Shown: positions 1 through 8,600 of the stretch, in pieces
Numbering within the stretch: position 1 is the first letter of the stretch
How the letters are laid out: each line of letters opens with the position of its first letter
Source: JBAZGH01 sp041652935
Lineage (GTDB): Bacteria; Patescibacteriota; Patescibacteriia; Patescibacteriales; XYC2-FULL-47-12
Assembly (NCBI GenBank): GCA_041652935.1
Contig: JBAZGH010000027.1
Coordinates: 1-12,869, forward strand
Reading direction: 5' to 3'
Length of the DNA stretch: 12,869 nucleotides
The notes under the pieces: model-generated
Told to the model about the DNA's origin: nothing
Database searches by the model: none
What the model saw: the letters and a program-made list of their open reading frames with translations, nothing else
Position numbers and translations under genes: made by a program

Positions 1-595
1 CATTATTCTGCAGAGTATGCAGGAAAGCAACCGCGTTGTTTATGACCGGGTCGCCGGCGCTAACGCCCATTTCCATTAAGGCCATAATAGCCGCCGCCGT
101 GTCGTTGCTGCCACTGCTTCCACCAACGGCGTATCCCCAGCCACCGTCGCCATTTTGATTGTCCAGTAAAAAATCCTTAGCCGCTATCGCTTCGGGGCAG
201 CCAGTTTCGTAAATTGAAGCCAGGGCCAAAATTGACCAGATATCATCATTTAAAAGCATAGCATCGCCCATCTGCGTTCCGTCGTAATAGCTCTTTAATT
301 TAGCTACATAATTAATATTACCAAAAGTGGTTGGATTTTCTCCGACAGCGGCTAAAGCTAAAATTGTTTTAGCGTAATCATTAGTTGGATTAAATCCTCC
401 GGGAGCAACACTGGCGAGATGATCGGTCGACACACCTGATTCTCCAGCCACCACTAATGCCTGCGTAATCCAAGCGTCTTGAGTTTGGCCTTGTAAATAA
501 GTTACTGCCTCCGGCATGCCAGCTGAAGCAGGTTTTGATAATAGCATTACTGCTAACACTATTGATGTGATTAAAATTGTTTTTGATATTCTCAT
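1..595 (-). CDS. Secreted alpha/alpha-toroid repeat protein, putative cobalamin-binding surface protein (partial; 3' end outside window)
   Basis: An open frame runs from ATG at 595 to the window edge with no stop (198 codons plus one base). Residues 1-25 form a signal peptide: Arg/Lys, a hydrophobic core, then PASA before GMPEA, so the mature protein is exported. The mature part shows helical repeats of the prenyltransferase/squalene-cyclase type: DYAKTILALAAVGENP (73-88), NDDIWSILALAS (116-127), a QW-like QNGDGGWG (147-154), NDTAAAIMAL (164-173), and a new repeat opening at AFLHTLQ. This pattern is known from bacterial secreted proteins that carry a C-terminal DUF4430, and it resembles the alpha/alpha barrel of intrinsic factor/transcobalamin. 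A cobalamin riboswitch lies upstream on the same strand, so cobalamin capture is the inferred role. The acidic residues of true cyclases (DXDD) are not visible here and a secreted location argues against terpene cyclisation. The start is chosen because it yields the complete signal peptide. A weak GGGA lies 9-12 bases upstream. A different-frame ORF at 390-629 is a shadow. Confidence 0.85.
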   Translation of the reverse strand, partial: MRISKTILITSIVLAVMLLSKPASAGMPEAVTYLQGQTQDAWITQALVVAGESGVSTDHLASVAPGGFNPTNDYAKTILALAAVGENPTTFGNINYVAKLKSYYDGTQMGDAMLLNDDIWSILALASIYETGCPEAIAAKDFLLDNQNGDGGWGYAVGGSSGSNDTAAAIMALMEMGVSAGDPVINNAVAFLHTLQNN

Positions 596-604
596 AGTTT
601 TTGT

Positions 605-698
605 CCCACAAATCAACAAATCTTTTCACAAATATACAAATACAAGTAAAACTTTTTTTACAGAATTTGTATATTCATGCTGATTCGTAATTCGTAGG
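605..698 (-). repeat. Palindromic ATTYGTA repeat element (full inverted pair)
   Basis: Two arms of the same heptamer repeat face each other: 605-641 (ATTTGT type when read on minus) and 665-698 (ATTCGTA type when read on plus). In minus-strand RNA, 698-665 pairs with 605-641 over roughly 30 base pairs, with several G-U pairs, one small bulge and one small internal loop. A loop of about 23 bases remains at 642-664. The hairpin ends 9 bases upstream of the start codon at 595, so it lies in the 5' leader of the riboswitch-controlled gene, downstream of its terminator. Related copies are at 5522-5560, 12374-12408 and 12645-12785. Whether it is a mobile miniature element or a functional leader hairpin cannot be told from one window. 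Confidence 0.7.
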
Positions 699-702
699 AA
701 TT

Positions 703-728
703 AAAAAATCCACCCCTTTCGAGTGGAA
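703..728 (-). terminator. Intrinsic terminator of the cobalamin riboswitch
   Basis: On the minus strand CCACTC, a GAAAG loop and GGGTGG form a six-pair stem with one G-U pair, extended by an A-T pair, and are followed by ATTTTTT. It sits between the aptamer and the coding start at 595, as expected of a transcription-terminating expression platform. The upstream segment AGTGGA (minus, 774-769) is complementary to TCCACT (727-722), the 5' arm of this stem, giving a possible antiterminator that encloses a perfect six-pair hairpin at 737-752. Confidence 0.8.
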
Positions 729-799
729 TAAATACCGCGCCAATACTGGCGCTGGATAAAAAAATAAATCCACTATTCCTTGCTCGAAAATTAGTGCTT

Positions 800-920
800 G
801 TAAATTATTTGGTTTTCTGGCTTTCCTTGCTTAATTTATAAACAAAGATTACAGTTGCGGCACAGCCCCGGACTTACTCGTTAAACAAACGAATTCACCG
901 GTGTTTCCCACTTAAATTTA
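800..920 (-). promoter_or_regulatory. Cobalamin (B12) riboswitch aptamer
   Basis: Read on minus, the conserved cobalamin riboswitch elements occur in order: GGGAAACACCGGTGAA (908-893), then GTCCGGGGCTGTGCC (873-859), then GCAACTGTAA (858-849), and the B12 box AGCCAGAAAACC (822-811). A local hairpin TCGTT/AACGA lies at 879-893, and possible closing-helix arms TAAATT (920-915) and AATTTA (806-801) are complementary. The B12 box departs from the usual AGYCAGGAGACC by having A where G is common at two places. It is followed by a terminator (703-728) and the secreted repeat-protein gene. The exact ligand preference (adenosyl- or hydroxocobalamin) cannot be assigned. Confidence 0.85.
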
Positions 921-943
921 TATGATAAAAAAATAATTGTCAA
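915..943 (-). promoter_or_regulatory. Candidate sigma-70 promoter for the riboswitch transcript
   Basis: A perfect -35 box TTGACA (943-938) is followed after 17 bases by TAAATT (920-915), or after 15 bases by TATAAA (922-917). It lies just after the stop of the upstream ligase gene and just before the aptamer core. One conflict: the -10 region coincides with the proposed 5' closing arm of the aptamer (915-920). If this promoter is used, RNA would start near 910 and the closing helix would have to be formed otherwise. Confidence 0.5.
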
Positions 944-947
944 TTAT

Positions 948-3224
948 CTATCCTCCCAGTTGTTCTAATAATCCCTGAATCCTATCGGCCTGTATTTCTT
1001 GGATAATATACTGCGAATCTTGTTCAAATTTTTTATCAATTTCAGCTAATTCAGACGCCATATTTATAGCTTTTTGGGTTTCTCCCATGCTTAAATACAC
1101 TCTAATTAAATTAGTTAATATTTGTTCGTTATAAACTTCGCTCTCCCTCGCAAGTTCCAGCGCGGCCAGCTCTCCCTTAATATCTGAATTTTCTTTAAAT
1201 CTTTTAGCTAATAATAAGAAGAAGCTATTATCCGGCGGCTTTTGGCCAAGATTCACAAAAATTCTAGCTGTTTTCAACGCCTGTTCAAGCTGTCGGTCAG
1301 CTAAATACACCCGCGCTAAATGGTAATAACTCGCCATATACCTGCCATTAACAGCTATTGCGTCCTGAATAATCTTTATCGCCTCTGATGGACGATTGGA
1401 AATAATATAGCTATTAGCTAAAGAATAGTAATATTGCAGATGCTCCCTGCTCAAAGAAATTGCCTTATTATTATTTTCAATTGCCGAATCAATATAAGTT
1501 GAATTATTATTAACTACATAAGCAATATTATCAAGCTCGGCCTTGCGGGAATAAAGCATGGCGTTATAAGGATCTTTTTTTATTTCTTTATCAATAGCTT
1601 CGCCAGCGTCTAAAATGCCTTTTCTTAATAATTCCGCGCTTGCCTTATCCTGAAGTATTTCCTGCAAGCTTGAACCTGCGCCGACAAGATAATTAACATA
1701 AGCTAAAACCACATTGCGGCTTGGAATAATATTATAGTTAATTGCTTTTTGAAAAGACTCGGTAATTTTTTCCAAATCATTATTATATTTATAGGGGTCA
1801 ACAGCGGCCTTGCATGCCTGGCCGACTCTAATATTCAATTGATAAGTTATTAATAAAATAAAAACGCTAATTATTATTGGTATAAAAAATTTACTTTCTT
1901 TTTTTGCATCTCCAAATTCTACCATAACATCTTTATGATACCGATATTCAATAAAAGCAAACATGGCCACAAAGGCAGAGTAAGAATTCAAGTCATCAAA
2001 TACAAAAATTAAATGCACAAAATAAGTTATTGTTAACCCCGAGAACAGTAAAAATTCATCCAGCATTATTTTTTCTTCTTTATATCCCTTAATTAAATAA
2101 TAAAAAATAAAGAAAGGAAAACCTAAAAATATAATAAAGCCAACCATTCCATTCATTACCAAAACATCTAAAATAGCGTTATGCGAACGGTCAAAATAGG
2201 GTTCGCTGGGGGCGATTAAGTAATAATCGGCATTGAAATATTTATTAAAAACAACATTAAAATTATCCATTCCCACGCCGAAAATTGGATGCTCTTTAAA
2301 TCCTTGCCAGGCGGCATTCCAGCCGATAAAACGCGTTTCAGCAGTTCCGCCGAATAAGGATATGGAGGATATTTTAGTTAAAATAGAATTACTTTTCACT
2401 ATACTGCTGTTAGGATTTAAAAAAGCAAAAAATAATAAAGATGATCCCAAAATTACTACAGCCGCTATGCCGACCTTTGCTTTTTTATTTCGGCCCAATA
2501 ATATATAAAGCAGGGACGTGGCAGTAAAAGCCGCTATCAAACCCAATGTTGTGCCCCTGATGCCTGCCAAACTAAAAGCAAAAAAATTTATAATGACGGC
2601 AAAGAAATAATAAGCTTGCCACCAACGATTGCTGGTTTTTAACAGTAAAAAAAGCGCAAAAAAAGCGCTAAAAGCAGTATAAATAGCAACATAAGCGGAA
2701 TTGCCCAAAGTGCTGATGATCCTGGTCTTGCCGGCTGAAAAAACTTCCATATTAAAAACTTCAGGATAATACTGTATTATTCCGTAGAAAGACACATATA
2801 AACTGACCGCGATAAAAATGTTAAAAAATATTTTCCAATCTTTGCCGGTAAAAAATGAGCGGAGCAAAAAATAAAACAGCCATAAATGGATAATGGTAAA
2901 GACTCCCCACATGCGCTCAATATCGGAAAACCAGCTGATTAAAATGGAAAAACTGAAAAATGAAGATATAATATTTGCTATTATAAAAGCGCTAAATACC
3001 CATAAAAAATAATTCCTTTTTCCGATTAATTTAAATTTATTTTTTGCCAAAATAAATAAAAAAATTATTACGGCCAGCTCAATAACTGTGCGAAAAAATA
3101 TTGTGCGGCTGCTGATATAAGGAAAAAGTACGTTGCCCAATACAACCGCCGGAGTAATAGTGGCGGCATAAAGCAAATATTTAACTGCTTTTTTTAAATT
3201 TTGTGAAGATAAAAATTCATTCAT
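948..3224 (-). CDS. O-antigen ligase/Wzy_C-family membrane protein with C-terminal TPRs (copy 2)
   Basis: This 758-residue integral membrane protein should transfer or polymerise lipid-linked glycan at the outer face of the membrane, by analogy with Wzy, WaaL and PglL-type ligases (PF04932). Many hydrophobic segments fill residues 15-465. The family-type AGIRGTTLGL (220-229) and the Wzy_C block ETRFIGWNAAWQGFKEHPIF (296-315), GVGMDNF (316-322) and RSHNAILDVLVMNGMVG (346-362, with His348 the likely conserved histidine) are clear. After a last membrane segment (446-462) comes a TPR-like helical tail (about 552-590, 597-628, 631-660, 700-732). It follows its paralogue by 15 bases, so the two are probably co-transcribed. 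No Shine-Dalgarno is visible before ATG 3224. Stop is TAG. No convincing terminator follows. The acceptor is unknown; the neighbouring S-layer protein is an inferred candidate. Confidence 0.9.
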   Translation of the reverse strand: MNEFLSSQNLKKAVKYLLYAATITPAVVLGNVLFPYISSRTIFFRTVIELAVIIFLFILAKNKFKLIGKRNYFLWVFSAFIIANIISSFFSFSILISWFSDIERMWGVFTIIHLWLFYFLLRSFFTGKDWKIFFNIFIAVSLYVSFYGIIQYYPEVFNMEVFSAGKTRIISTLGNSAYVAIYTAFSAFFALFLLLKTSNRWWQAYYFFAVIINFFAFSLAGIRGTTLGLIAAFTATSLLYILLGRNKKAKVGIAAVVILGSSLLFFAFLNPNSSIVKSNSILTKISSISLFGGTAETRFIGWNAAWQGFKEHPIFGVGMDNFNVVFNKYFNADYYLIAPSEPYFDRSHNAILDVLVMNGMVGFIIFLGFPFFIFYYLIKGYKEEKIMLDEFLLFSGLTITYFVHLIFVFDDLNSYSAFVAMFAFIEYRYHKDVMVEFGDAKKESKFFIPIIISVFILLITYQLNIRVGQACKAAVDPYKYNNDLEKITESFQKAINYNIIPSRNVVLAYVNYLVGAGSSLQEILQDKASAELLRKGILDAGEAIDKEIKKDPYNAMLYSRKAELDNIAYVVNNNSTYIDSAIENNNKAISLSREHLQYYYSLANSYIISNRPSEAIKIIQDAIAVNGRYMASYYHLARVYLADRQLEQALKTARIFVNLGQKPPDNSFFLLLAKRFKENSDIKGELAALELARESEVYNEQILTNLIRVYLSMGETQKAINMASELAEIDKKFEQDSQYIIQEIQADRIQGLLEQLGG

Positions 3225-3239
3225 AATTTTTTTAAATTA

Positions 3240-5483
3240 TTATTCTGCTTCCGCCTGTTTTTTTTCTTCGGCATTCTGAACAAACTTTTCCACTGAATCT
3301 TTTATTTCCGGATTGAGGTTAACCGCCTGTCGGGCATATTGAACGGCTTTGTCCCATTGGCCCTGCTCATAATATTTATTAGCCAAGGTTGAATAATATA
3401 AGTAGTTGCTGGTTCCGTTTTTAATCATTAGCTCATAAAATATAATTTCTTCATTAACATCGTTTTGGACATCAAATAATCCTACAAAATTTGTTAAAGT
3501 TTTTTCGTTTATCCTTTCCCCTAGATCGATCGCTTTTATCAGGCTCTCCCTGGCCTCGCTATATTTATTTGTTAAATAATAGACTTTAGCCAATTCCCAG
3601 TATGACTTGCTCCACCTATCGTTTAAACTAACCGCTTTTTCCGCGTTCTCAACCGCTTTTTCCAATTCTCCGTCCATTAATAAATTTTGTGATACCAAAA
3701 AATATGATTCGATCCGGTTCGGCGAAGTTTCAATTGAGCGGTTTATATATTCCATTGCTTCCTTTAAAGTTTCTTCGTGTAAAATATTTTCACTGGTAGA
3801 TTCTACGTCAAAACGATAATTCAAAAGCTCTCCCGTTTTATAGTTATAGTAAGTATCATTAGGCAAATATTTTAAATTTTCTTTATATAAATTAATTGCG
3901 TAATTAATATCGTCTTTCTTCTCCGGCCTTTGGCTGCCGCTTTGCAAGTAATAGTTAAAAATTGTATTGGCGACGCTGCTTCTTAAATCCAAATCCAGCG
4001 GAGTTCCATAACTAAGGGACCGCTGCAGATAAGCCATGCCCTGTTCATGGTTGGTCGGCATTAAAACTTGCCCGGCCACATTATCCCTTAGGGCCCAATA
4101 CTCATTAAATATTATTTTTTTATAAGAATACGACAAGCCGCCCAATAAAATCAATGCTATTAAAACAACTAAAATTTTAGGCGCTCCTTTTTTATCGCTT
4201 TCATAAACAGCTTCCGCTTGCGGACTGTTATTTATAAAAATTAAAAATACCATTAAGCCCAGTATCTGCGGCAGCATGTCAAAAATAAATAAATTTTGGA
4301 TAAAATAAGCGATTATTAACCCGCCCATCGCGCCTAAATAAACGCGGTCTTTTTCCGTCCGGTAATATTTTATGATGGAATAAAAAATAGCTATCAGCAA
4401 CAGTAGATAAGCTGCGCTTCCGACTAACCCGGTAGTCGACAGCAGTTCAATTATGATATTGTGAGCGCGATCAAAATAATTGTCCCCGGGGGCGTAATTA
4501 TAATAATCCGGCTCTAAATATTTATTATAGGGCACGGCAAATTGATTTAAGCCATAGCCCAAAATCGGTTTTTCTTTAAAGCCTTCCAGTCCCCATTTCC
4601 AGGACATAAATCTGGTAATGGCGGTTGACTCTTGCAGGGAAAATTGGGTAGCGCGGTCAAATCCCTTGCTTTTAATCCACTCATTGTCTTTGTTAATAAA
4701 TAGAAGCCCGTATAAAACGGCTATTAGGACAACAGAAATTATGGCGCCTCGGCGCAACTTTTTGTTTAATTTTAAATTTTTCAGCAGAACCGCCAAACAA
4801 ATAAAAATTCCCGCGGCCGCGCCCAGATAAGCGCCTCTGGTGCCGGTTAAAAAGATAGCTATTAAATGCAAAAGGACACCCGCGTAATAAGCTATTTTCC
4901 AATTTTTTTCCGAGCTGGACATTGCTAAATAACTGGAGAAAAATAGGCCGAAAATTAAATAGCCGGCAAACACGCCGGAATTGCCAACAGTCGCCATAAT
5001 CCGGTTCACGCCCGGCTTAATATTTGTCAGGCCGAACCATTGTAAAATCCCGTAAATGCATAAAAAAGAACTAATGCCAACAAAAACCGTTAATAATAAT
5101 TTTAATTCTTTTTTGTTTCTAAATAATGAGATGCCAACTAAAAACAAAGCGAAGAAATGCAAAATACTGAACAGCCCCATCATCCTCTCCGTATCGCCCC
5201 AAAAGCTTAGATATTGATTAACACTAAAAATAGTTGCCAAAATCAATGTTAATATATATAAGCTAAAAATTTTGGCTAATAAACTGAATTTTGGTCGCTG
5301 TTTTGGGTATAATAAAATAAAAATAACCCATAAAAAAAACAGCACTTCAGTAATTAGCTGGAAGTATAAGGCGCTGGTTGTTACATAAGGAAAAAATAAT
5401 CTTTGATCAACCACTAAGGGCGACAGCAGGGCTAAAAAAAATAACCCTTGTAATATTTTTTTATACTTTTGCTCTTTTATCAT
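3240..5483 (-). CDS. O-antigen ligase/Wzy_C-family membrane protein with C-terminal TPRs (copy 1)
   Basis: A 747-residue paralogue of the downstream gene with the same plan: membrane segments across about residues 10-455, FLTGTRGAYLG (211-221), the Wzy_C block ITRFMSWKWGLEGFKEKPIL (289-308), GYGLNQF (309-315) and RAHNIIIELLSTTGLVG (339-355, conserved His341). A soluble TPR region follows (clear units about 593-623, 627-655, 695-725), and the C terminus is Lys/Glu-rich. Shared blocks such as GDTERMMGLFSILH here and SDIERMWGVFTIIH in the other copy point to tandem duplication and divergence. It is first in the two-gene cluster. A TATAAT lies at 5516-5511 without a good -35 box, and no Shine-Dalgarno precedes ATG 5483. 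The preceding S-layer terminator separates it from upstream transcription. Role: glycan ligase, polymerase or O-oligosaccharyltransferase; the exact activity cannot be chosen from sequence. Confidence 0.9.
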   Translation of the reverse strand: MIKEQKYKKILQGLFFLALLSPLVVDQRLFFPYVTTSALYFQLITEVLFFLWVIFILLYPKQRPKFSLLAKIFSLYILTLILATIFSVNQYLSFWGDTERMMGLFSILHFFALFLVGISLFRNKKELKLLLTVFVGISSFLCIYGILQWFGLTNIKPGVNRIMATVGNSGVFAGYLIFGLFFSSYLAMSSSEKNWKIAYYAGVLLHLIAIFLTGTRGAYLGAAAGIFICLAVLLKNLKLNKKLRRGAIISVVLIAVLYGLLFINKDNEWIKSKGFDRATQFSLQESTAITRFMSWKWGLEGFKEKPILGYGLNQFAVPYNKYLEPDYYNYAPGDNYFDRAHNIIIELLSTTGLVGSAAYLLLLIAIFYSIIKYYRTEKDRVYLGAMGGLIIAYFIQNLFIFDMLPQILGLMVFLIFINNSPQAEAVYESDKKGAPKILVVLIALILLGGLSYSYKKIIFNEYWALRDNVAGQVLMPTNHEQGMAYLQRSLSYGTPLDLDLRSSVANTIFNYYLQSGSQRPEKKDDINYAINLYKENLKYLPNDTYYNYKTGELLNYRFDVESTSENILHEETLKEAMEYINRSIETSPNRIESYFLVSQNLLMDGELEKAVENAEKAVSLNDRWSKSYWELAKVYYLTNKYSEARESLIKAIDLGERINEKTLTNFVGLFDVQNDVNEEIIFYELMIKNGTSNYLYYSTLANKYYEQGQWDKAVQYARQAVNLNPEIKDSVEKFVQNAEEKKQAEAE

Positions 5484-5521
5484 AAAATTATAGTAAATTT
5501 ATTCAATTTAATTATAAACAA

Positions 5522-5560
5522 TGTATTCGTATATTCGTAACTAATTAGTAATTAGTAGAA
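5522..5560 (+). repeat. Solo arm of the ATTYGTA repeat
   Basis: Reading plus: two ATTCGTA-type heptamers, a short CTA spacer, then two ATTAGTA heptamers ending in GAAT. This matches unit for unit the minus-strand reading of 12408-12374 (two ATTTGTA, spacer, two ATTTGTA, GGAG). No opposing arm is seen nearby, unlike the full elements at 605-698 and 12645-12785. It lies in the leader of the first ligase gene. Confidence 0.6.
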
Positions 5561-5574
5561 TAGCAAAAATGCTC

Positions 5575-5608
5575 AAAAAAAACAACCCCCCGAATTACTT
5601 CGAGGGGT
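5575..5608 (-). terminator. Intrinsic terminator of the S-layer gene
   Basis: On minus, ACCCCTCGAA (5608-5599), a four-base loop and TTCGGGGGGT (5594-5585) make a ten-pair stem with one G-U pair, followed by TTGTTTTTTTT. It begins about 48 bases beyond the stop codon at 5656. It would insulate the strongly expressed upstream gene from the ligase pair. Confidence 0.85.
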
Positions 5609-5655
5609 GTTTTATATCTGAATTTCTTATCTGTTCAGGAACAACTAACTAGTTG

Positions 5656-8600
5656 TTATATACTCAAAGACTGAGAATCTAATGGCAAATTCTTAATCTG
5701 GTAGCCGTTAGCCCAGTCAGCGGAAGAGGAACCGGAGGTATAAGCATGGTCGCCAGCACTATAGTCAGACCATAACAACTTGTATTCAGCTGTTTGGTTC
5801 GCGGTAGCGGTGGTGCTCAAACCCCACTCGTTGTCTCCGTCCTGATCACCGATGTATTGGCCGGCCACTTTACCGTAAGCAGTATCAGCATCAAATGTTA
5901 ATACGACAGAGTCAGAGCTGGTTGTACCTGCCTCAAAGTTTCTTGGAGTAGCTTTGACGTAATAAGTTGTCTCGCTAGAAACCTGCTCTTCGGTCGCCCA
6001 GGCAAAGATAATTCTACCAGTGGTAGTAGTAGCGCCGCTTGAACCTTCTAAATTCAAACCGCCATTATCTTCTGATACGGTAGTAACTAAAGTACTAATA
6101 TCAGTGCTGCCGCGATATAGTTTAATATTATCTAATTCAATGTCATAACCATCAGCTTTATTAACTATTGCGCCTTGATTATTCCAAGTTAAATCAAGCA
6201 CAAACTGCTTTAACATAATCGAGCCGTTAGAAGACGGAGCGACTTTGAAAGCAAAGACATTTTGGCTTACATCATTGCGTATGGTAGTTGACAATGGAAC
6301 GCTGGTAAATACAGGGTAGCTCTTAAATACTATAACATTATTAGCTTGAAGGTCGGTTCCTACTGAACTTTGCGTGCCTGCGCTATTCCTTACCATGATA
6401 GTATCTAGAGTAGTAGAAGCGTTTAAGCCGGGTACTACGCCGCTGTCAATGCTTACTGGATTTAGCTGTAATTTTACAGTTAAAATCTTTTGAGTATTTG
6501 CCGGAACTACTAAGCTTAGCCCGGTAGTAGTAGCAATATAAGTCGCGCTAACAGTGGTTCCTCCCGGATTTAAGCAGGTGCTTCCATCCCAAAGTTCAAC
6601 CGCGGCTACAGCCGGAACTACGTTGGCATCAAGAAACTTAACCGCTACCTCTTCAACAGTATAGGTATCATAGCGAGAGGTTAAGTTATAAGTTCCTGCG
6701 ATTACTGTCTGACCGCCAAAAACCATTTGATCTAATGGGTTTTCAGTGGCGGCAGTAGTAAATTCACCGGTAGTCCAAGTAGTGCTCTGGCCATAAACCT
6801 CGCTGGAATCAGCGGAGGCGGCTGAACCGACAGATGTGCCGGAAACCGTTAATTGCGGCTTTAAGACAGCGCTAGCGCCGATAGAAGACAAGACGTCAGC
6901 ATAAACTGAAATCGTCATTGTGGACCCGGCCGCTATAGTCTCGCTTACTGTCCAGCTGTTAGTGGTAGAAGCCACTGTGCTCTTGGTAACAGAAGTTTTA
7001 TTGCCGTAAACGATATAAACGTCAGCCAAGTCATCAGCTACCTCAACATCAAGAGTTGAATTGTCAAAGTCAAGGTTGAAAGCCGTTATATTAACGCTCT
7101 CGGTAGTATCAGCCGTTAGGCGGTACTCGGCGATCTTATAGGCGTTCTGCGGGTCAACCGCGCTGTGGTTATTGTAACCGGTGTACTTTGACAAAGTCAA
7201 TCCGCCCTCTTTAACAGTTAAAGTATTTCCTGTTTTATCCGTTGAGGGGGTGGAGAAATAACTCAAAGAGGTCAGGCGCTGGGCATTGCTTGAAGAAGAA
7301 GCGATTTGCACTGCGATTGTATCGGCCGCGTTAACACTGTTAGTGGTGTCAGCGGCGGTAGTGCCTTCATAAACATCAGCTCTAACTTCTACGGTTACCG
7401 GAGTGCCCGGGTTAACTATTAAAGATGAACCTAAAGAATACAATGTGCGGAAGGCCGCGGTGCCGTCAGAAGCGGCAATATCGGCGGTTGAACCGACCTG
7501 TACTCCGTTGGCAAAAATTTTGCCGTTTCTTAATTCATCGATATTGGAATCGCTGACAACCGCGTTCAAATATAAACTCTCAACCTTTACGGCTTCGCCG
7601 GTGGCTTTGAATTCATAAGTCGCGAATGTTATGCCGGTAGCGCCATTAACGATATTGCCGGAGACTGAATCGGTTTTCTTGGTAATAGTTAAGTTGCCGC
7701 TGGAAATAGTCTGGGTGCCTGAAGTGCAGGCAGTGAAGGTAGTGTCGTCAGCTTGTACCAACACATTAGCATTATATTCAGTGTCAATGAAGGACGCGTC
7801 CGCGGCCTGGCGCAAAGACAAAGAAGTGGTGCGGCTGGAACCGCCGACAATATCAACTAGAACTTTGAATGTCCTGGCTCCGGTTTCCAGTTTAAGCGGG
7901 GAACTAGAAAAATCAAAGGTAACATAGCCGTTGCTGTCTAATCTGGCTATAGTATCGCCCTTTTGCACGCCGTCAATCAATAATTTGAAGTTGCGCAAAT
8001 CATCTGACAATACCGAGCCAATCTGCCTAAAGGTAATATACTCCATATTAACCGCTCGGGTTCCGATAGTAACCACGTTTGTCCATAAGACAAACTCGTC
8101 CTGCGGATCAAGCGCGGTGTTGGCTGTAGGAGTGCCTGAATTGTCAAAGCTGACGCCGGCTAAAGTAGCGTCGGCGATGCTCATTAAATTTCCACTAGCC
8201 GGGAATGAACCGGTTATGGCAGCTCCATTGGTAATAATGTCAGAAGCGGCATTAATAGAAATGCCGACAAGCTGTCCGGAGGTGGAAGCGGCGATATTGG
8301 ATTTAACGGTTACAGTCTTGGTTGTTCCGGCCGGGATAGTAATAATTCCGGCAGAATTGTTCCAAGTAATAAAGCTTGAACTTACTGAAGCGCTGTCAGT
8401 TAATCTTTCAGTGCCGTTATACAGGTAAACTGATGTTAAAGTAGCATCAGCTGATACGCCGATCCTTTTTACCTTTAAAGAGGTAATTTTAACATCACCA
8501 TCGCTGGCGGCTGTTAAATTAAAAGACGCTAAGTTAGCAATTGCTTGACCGGTAACAATAGTACCAGCCGCGGCGGTATTGCTTGATAGCGCAACGGATA

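Noticed and set aside
390..629. Minus-strand ORF of 79 residues overlapping the first gene
   Set aside because: It is a different frame of the same strand; the frame starting at 595 has a clean signal peptide and family-like repeats and stays open to the window edge.
927..947. AT-only hairpin with T-run after the second ligase gene
   Set aside because: The ATAATT/AATTAT stem has no G-C pair and overlaps the TTGACA promoter box, so it is unlikely to terminate transcription.
2233..4830. Plus-strand ORFs opposite the ligase genes
   Set aside because: Antisense shadows of membrane-protein coding sequence with no independent evidence.
7403..8428. Series of plus-strand ORFs up to 165 residues opposite the S-layer gene
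   Set aside because: They lie antisense to a clear secreted protein, have no recognisable domains or ribosome sites, and reflect the reverse complement of its repetitive codons.
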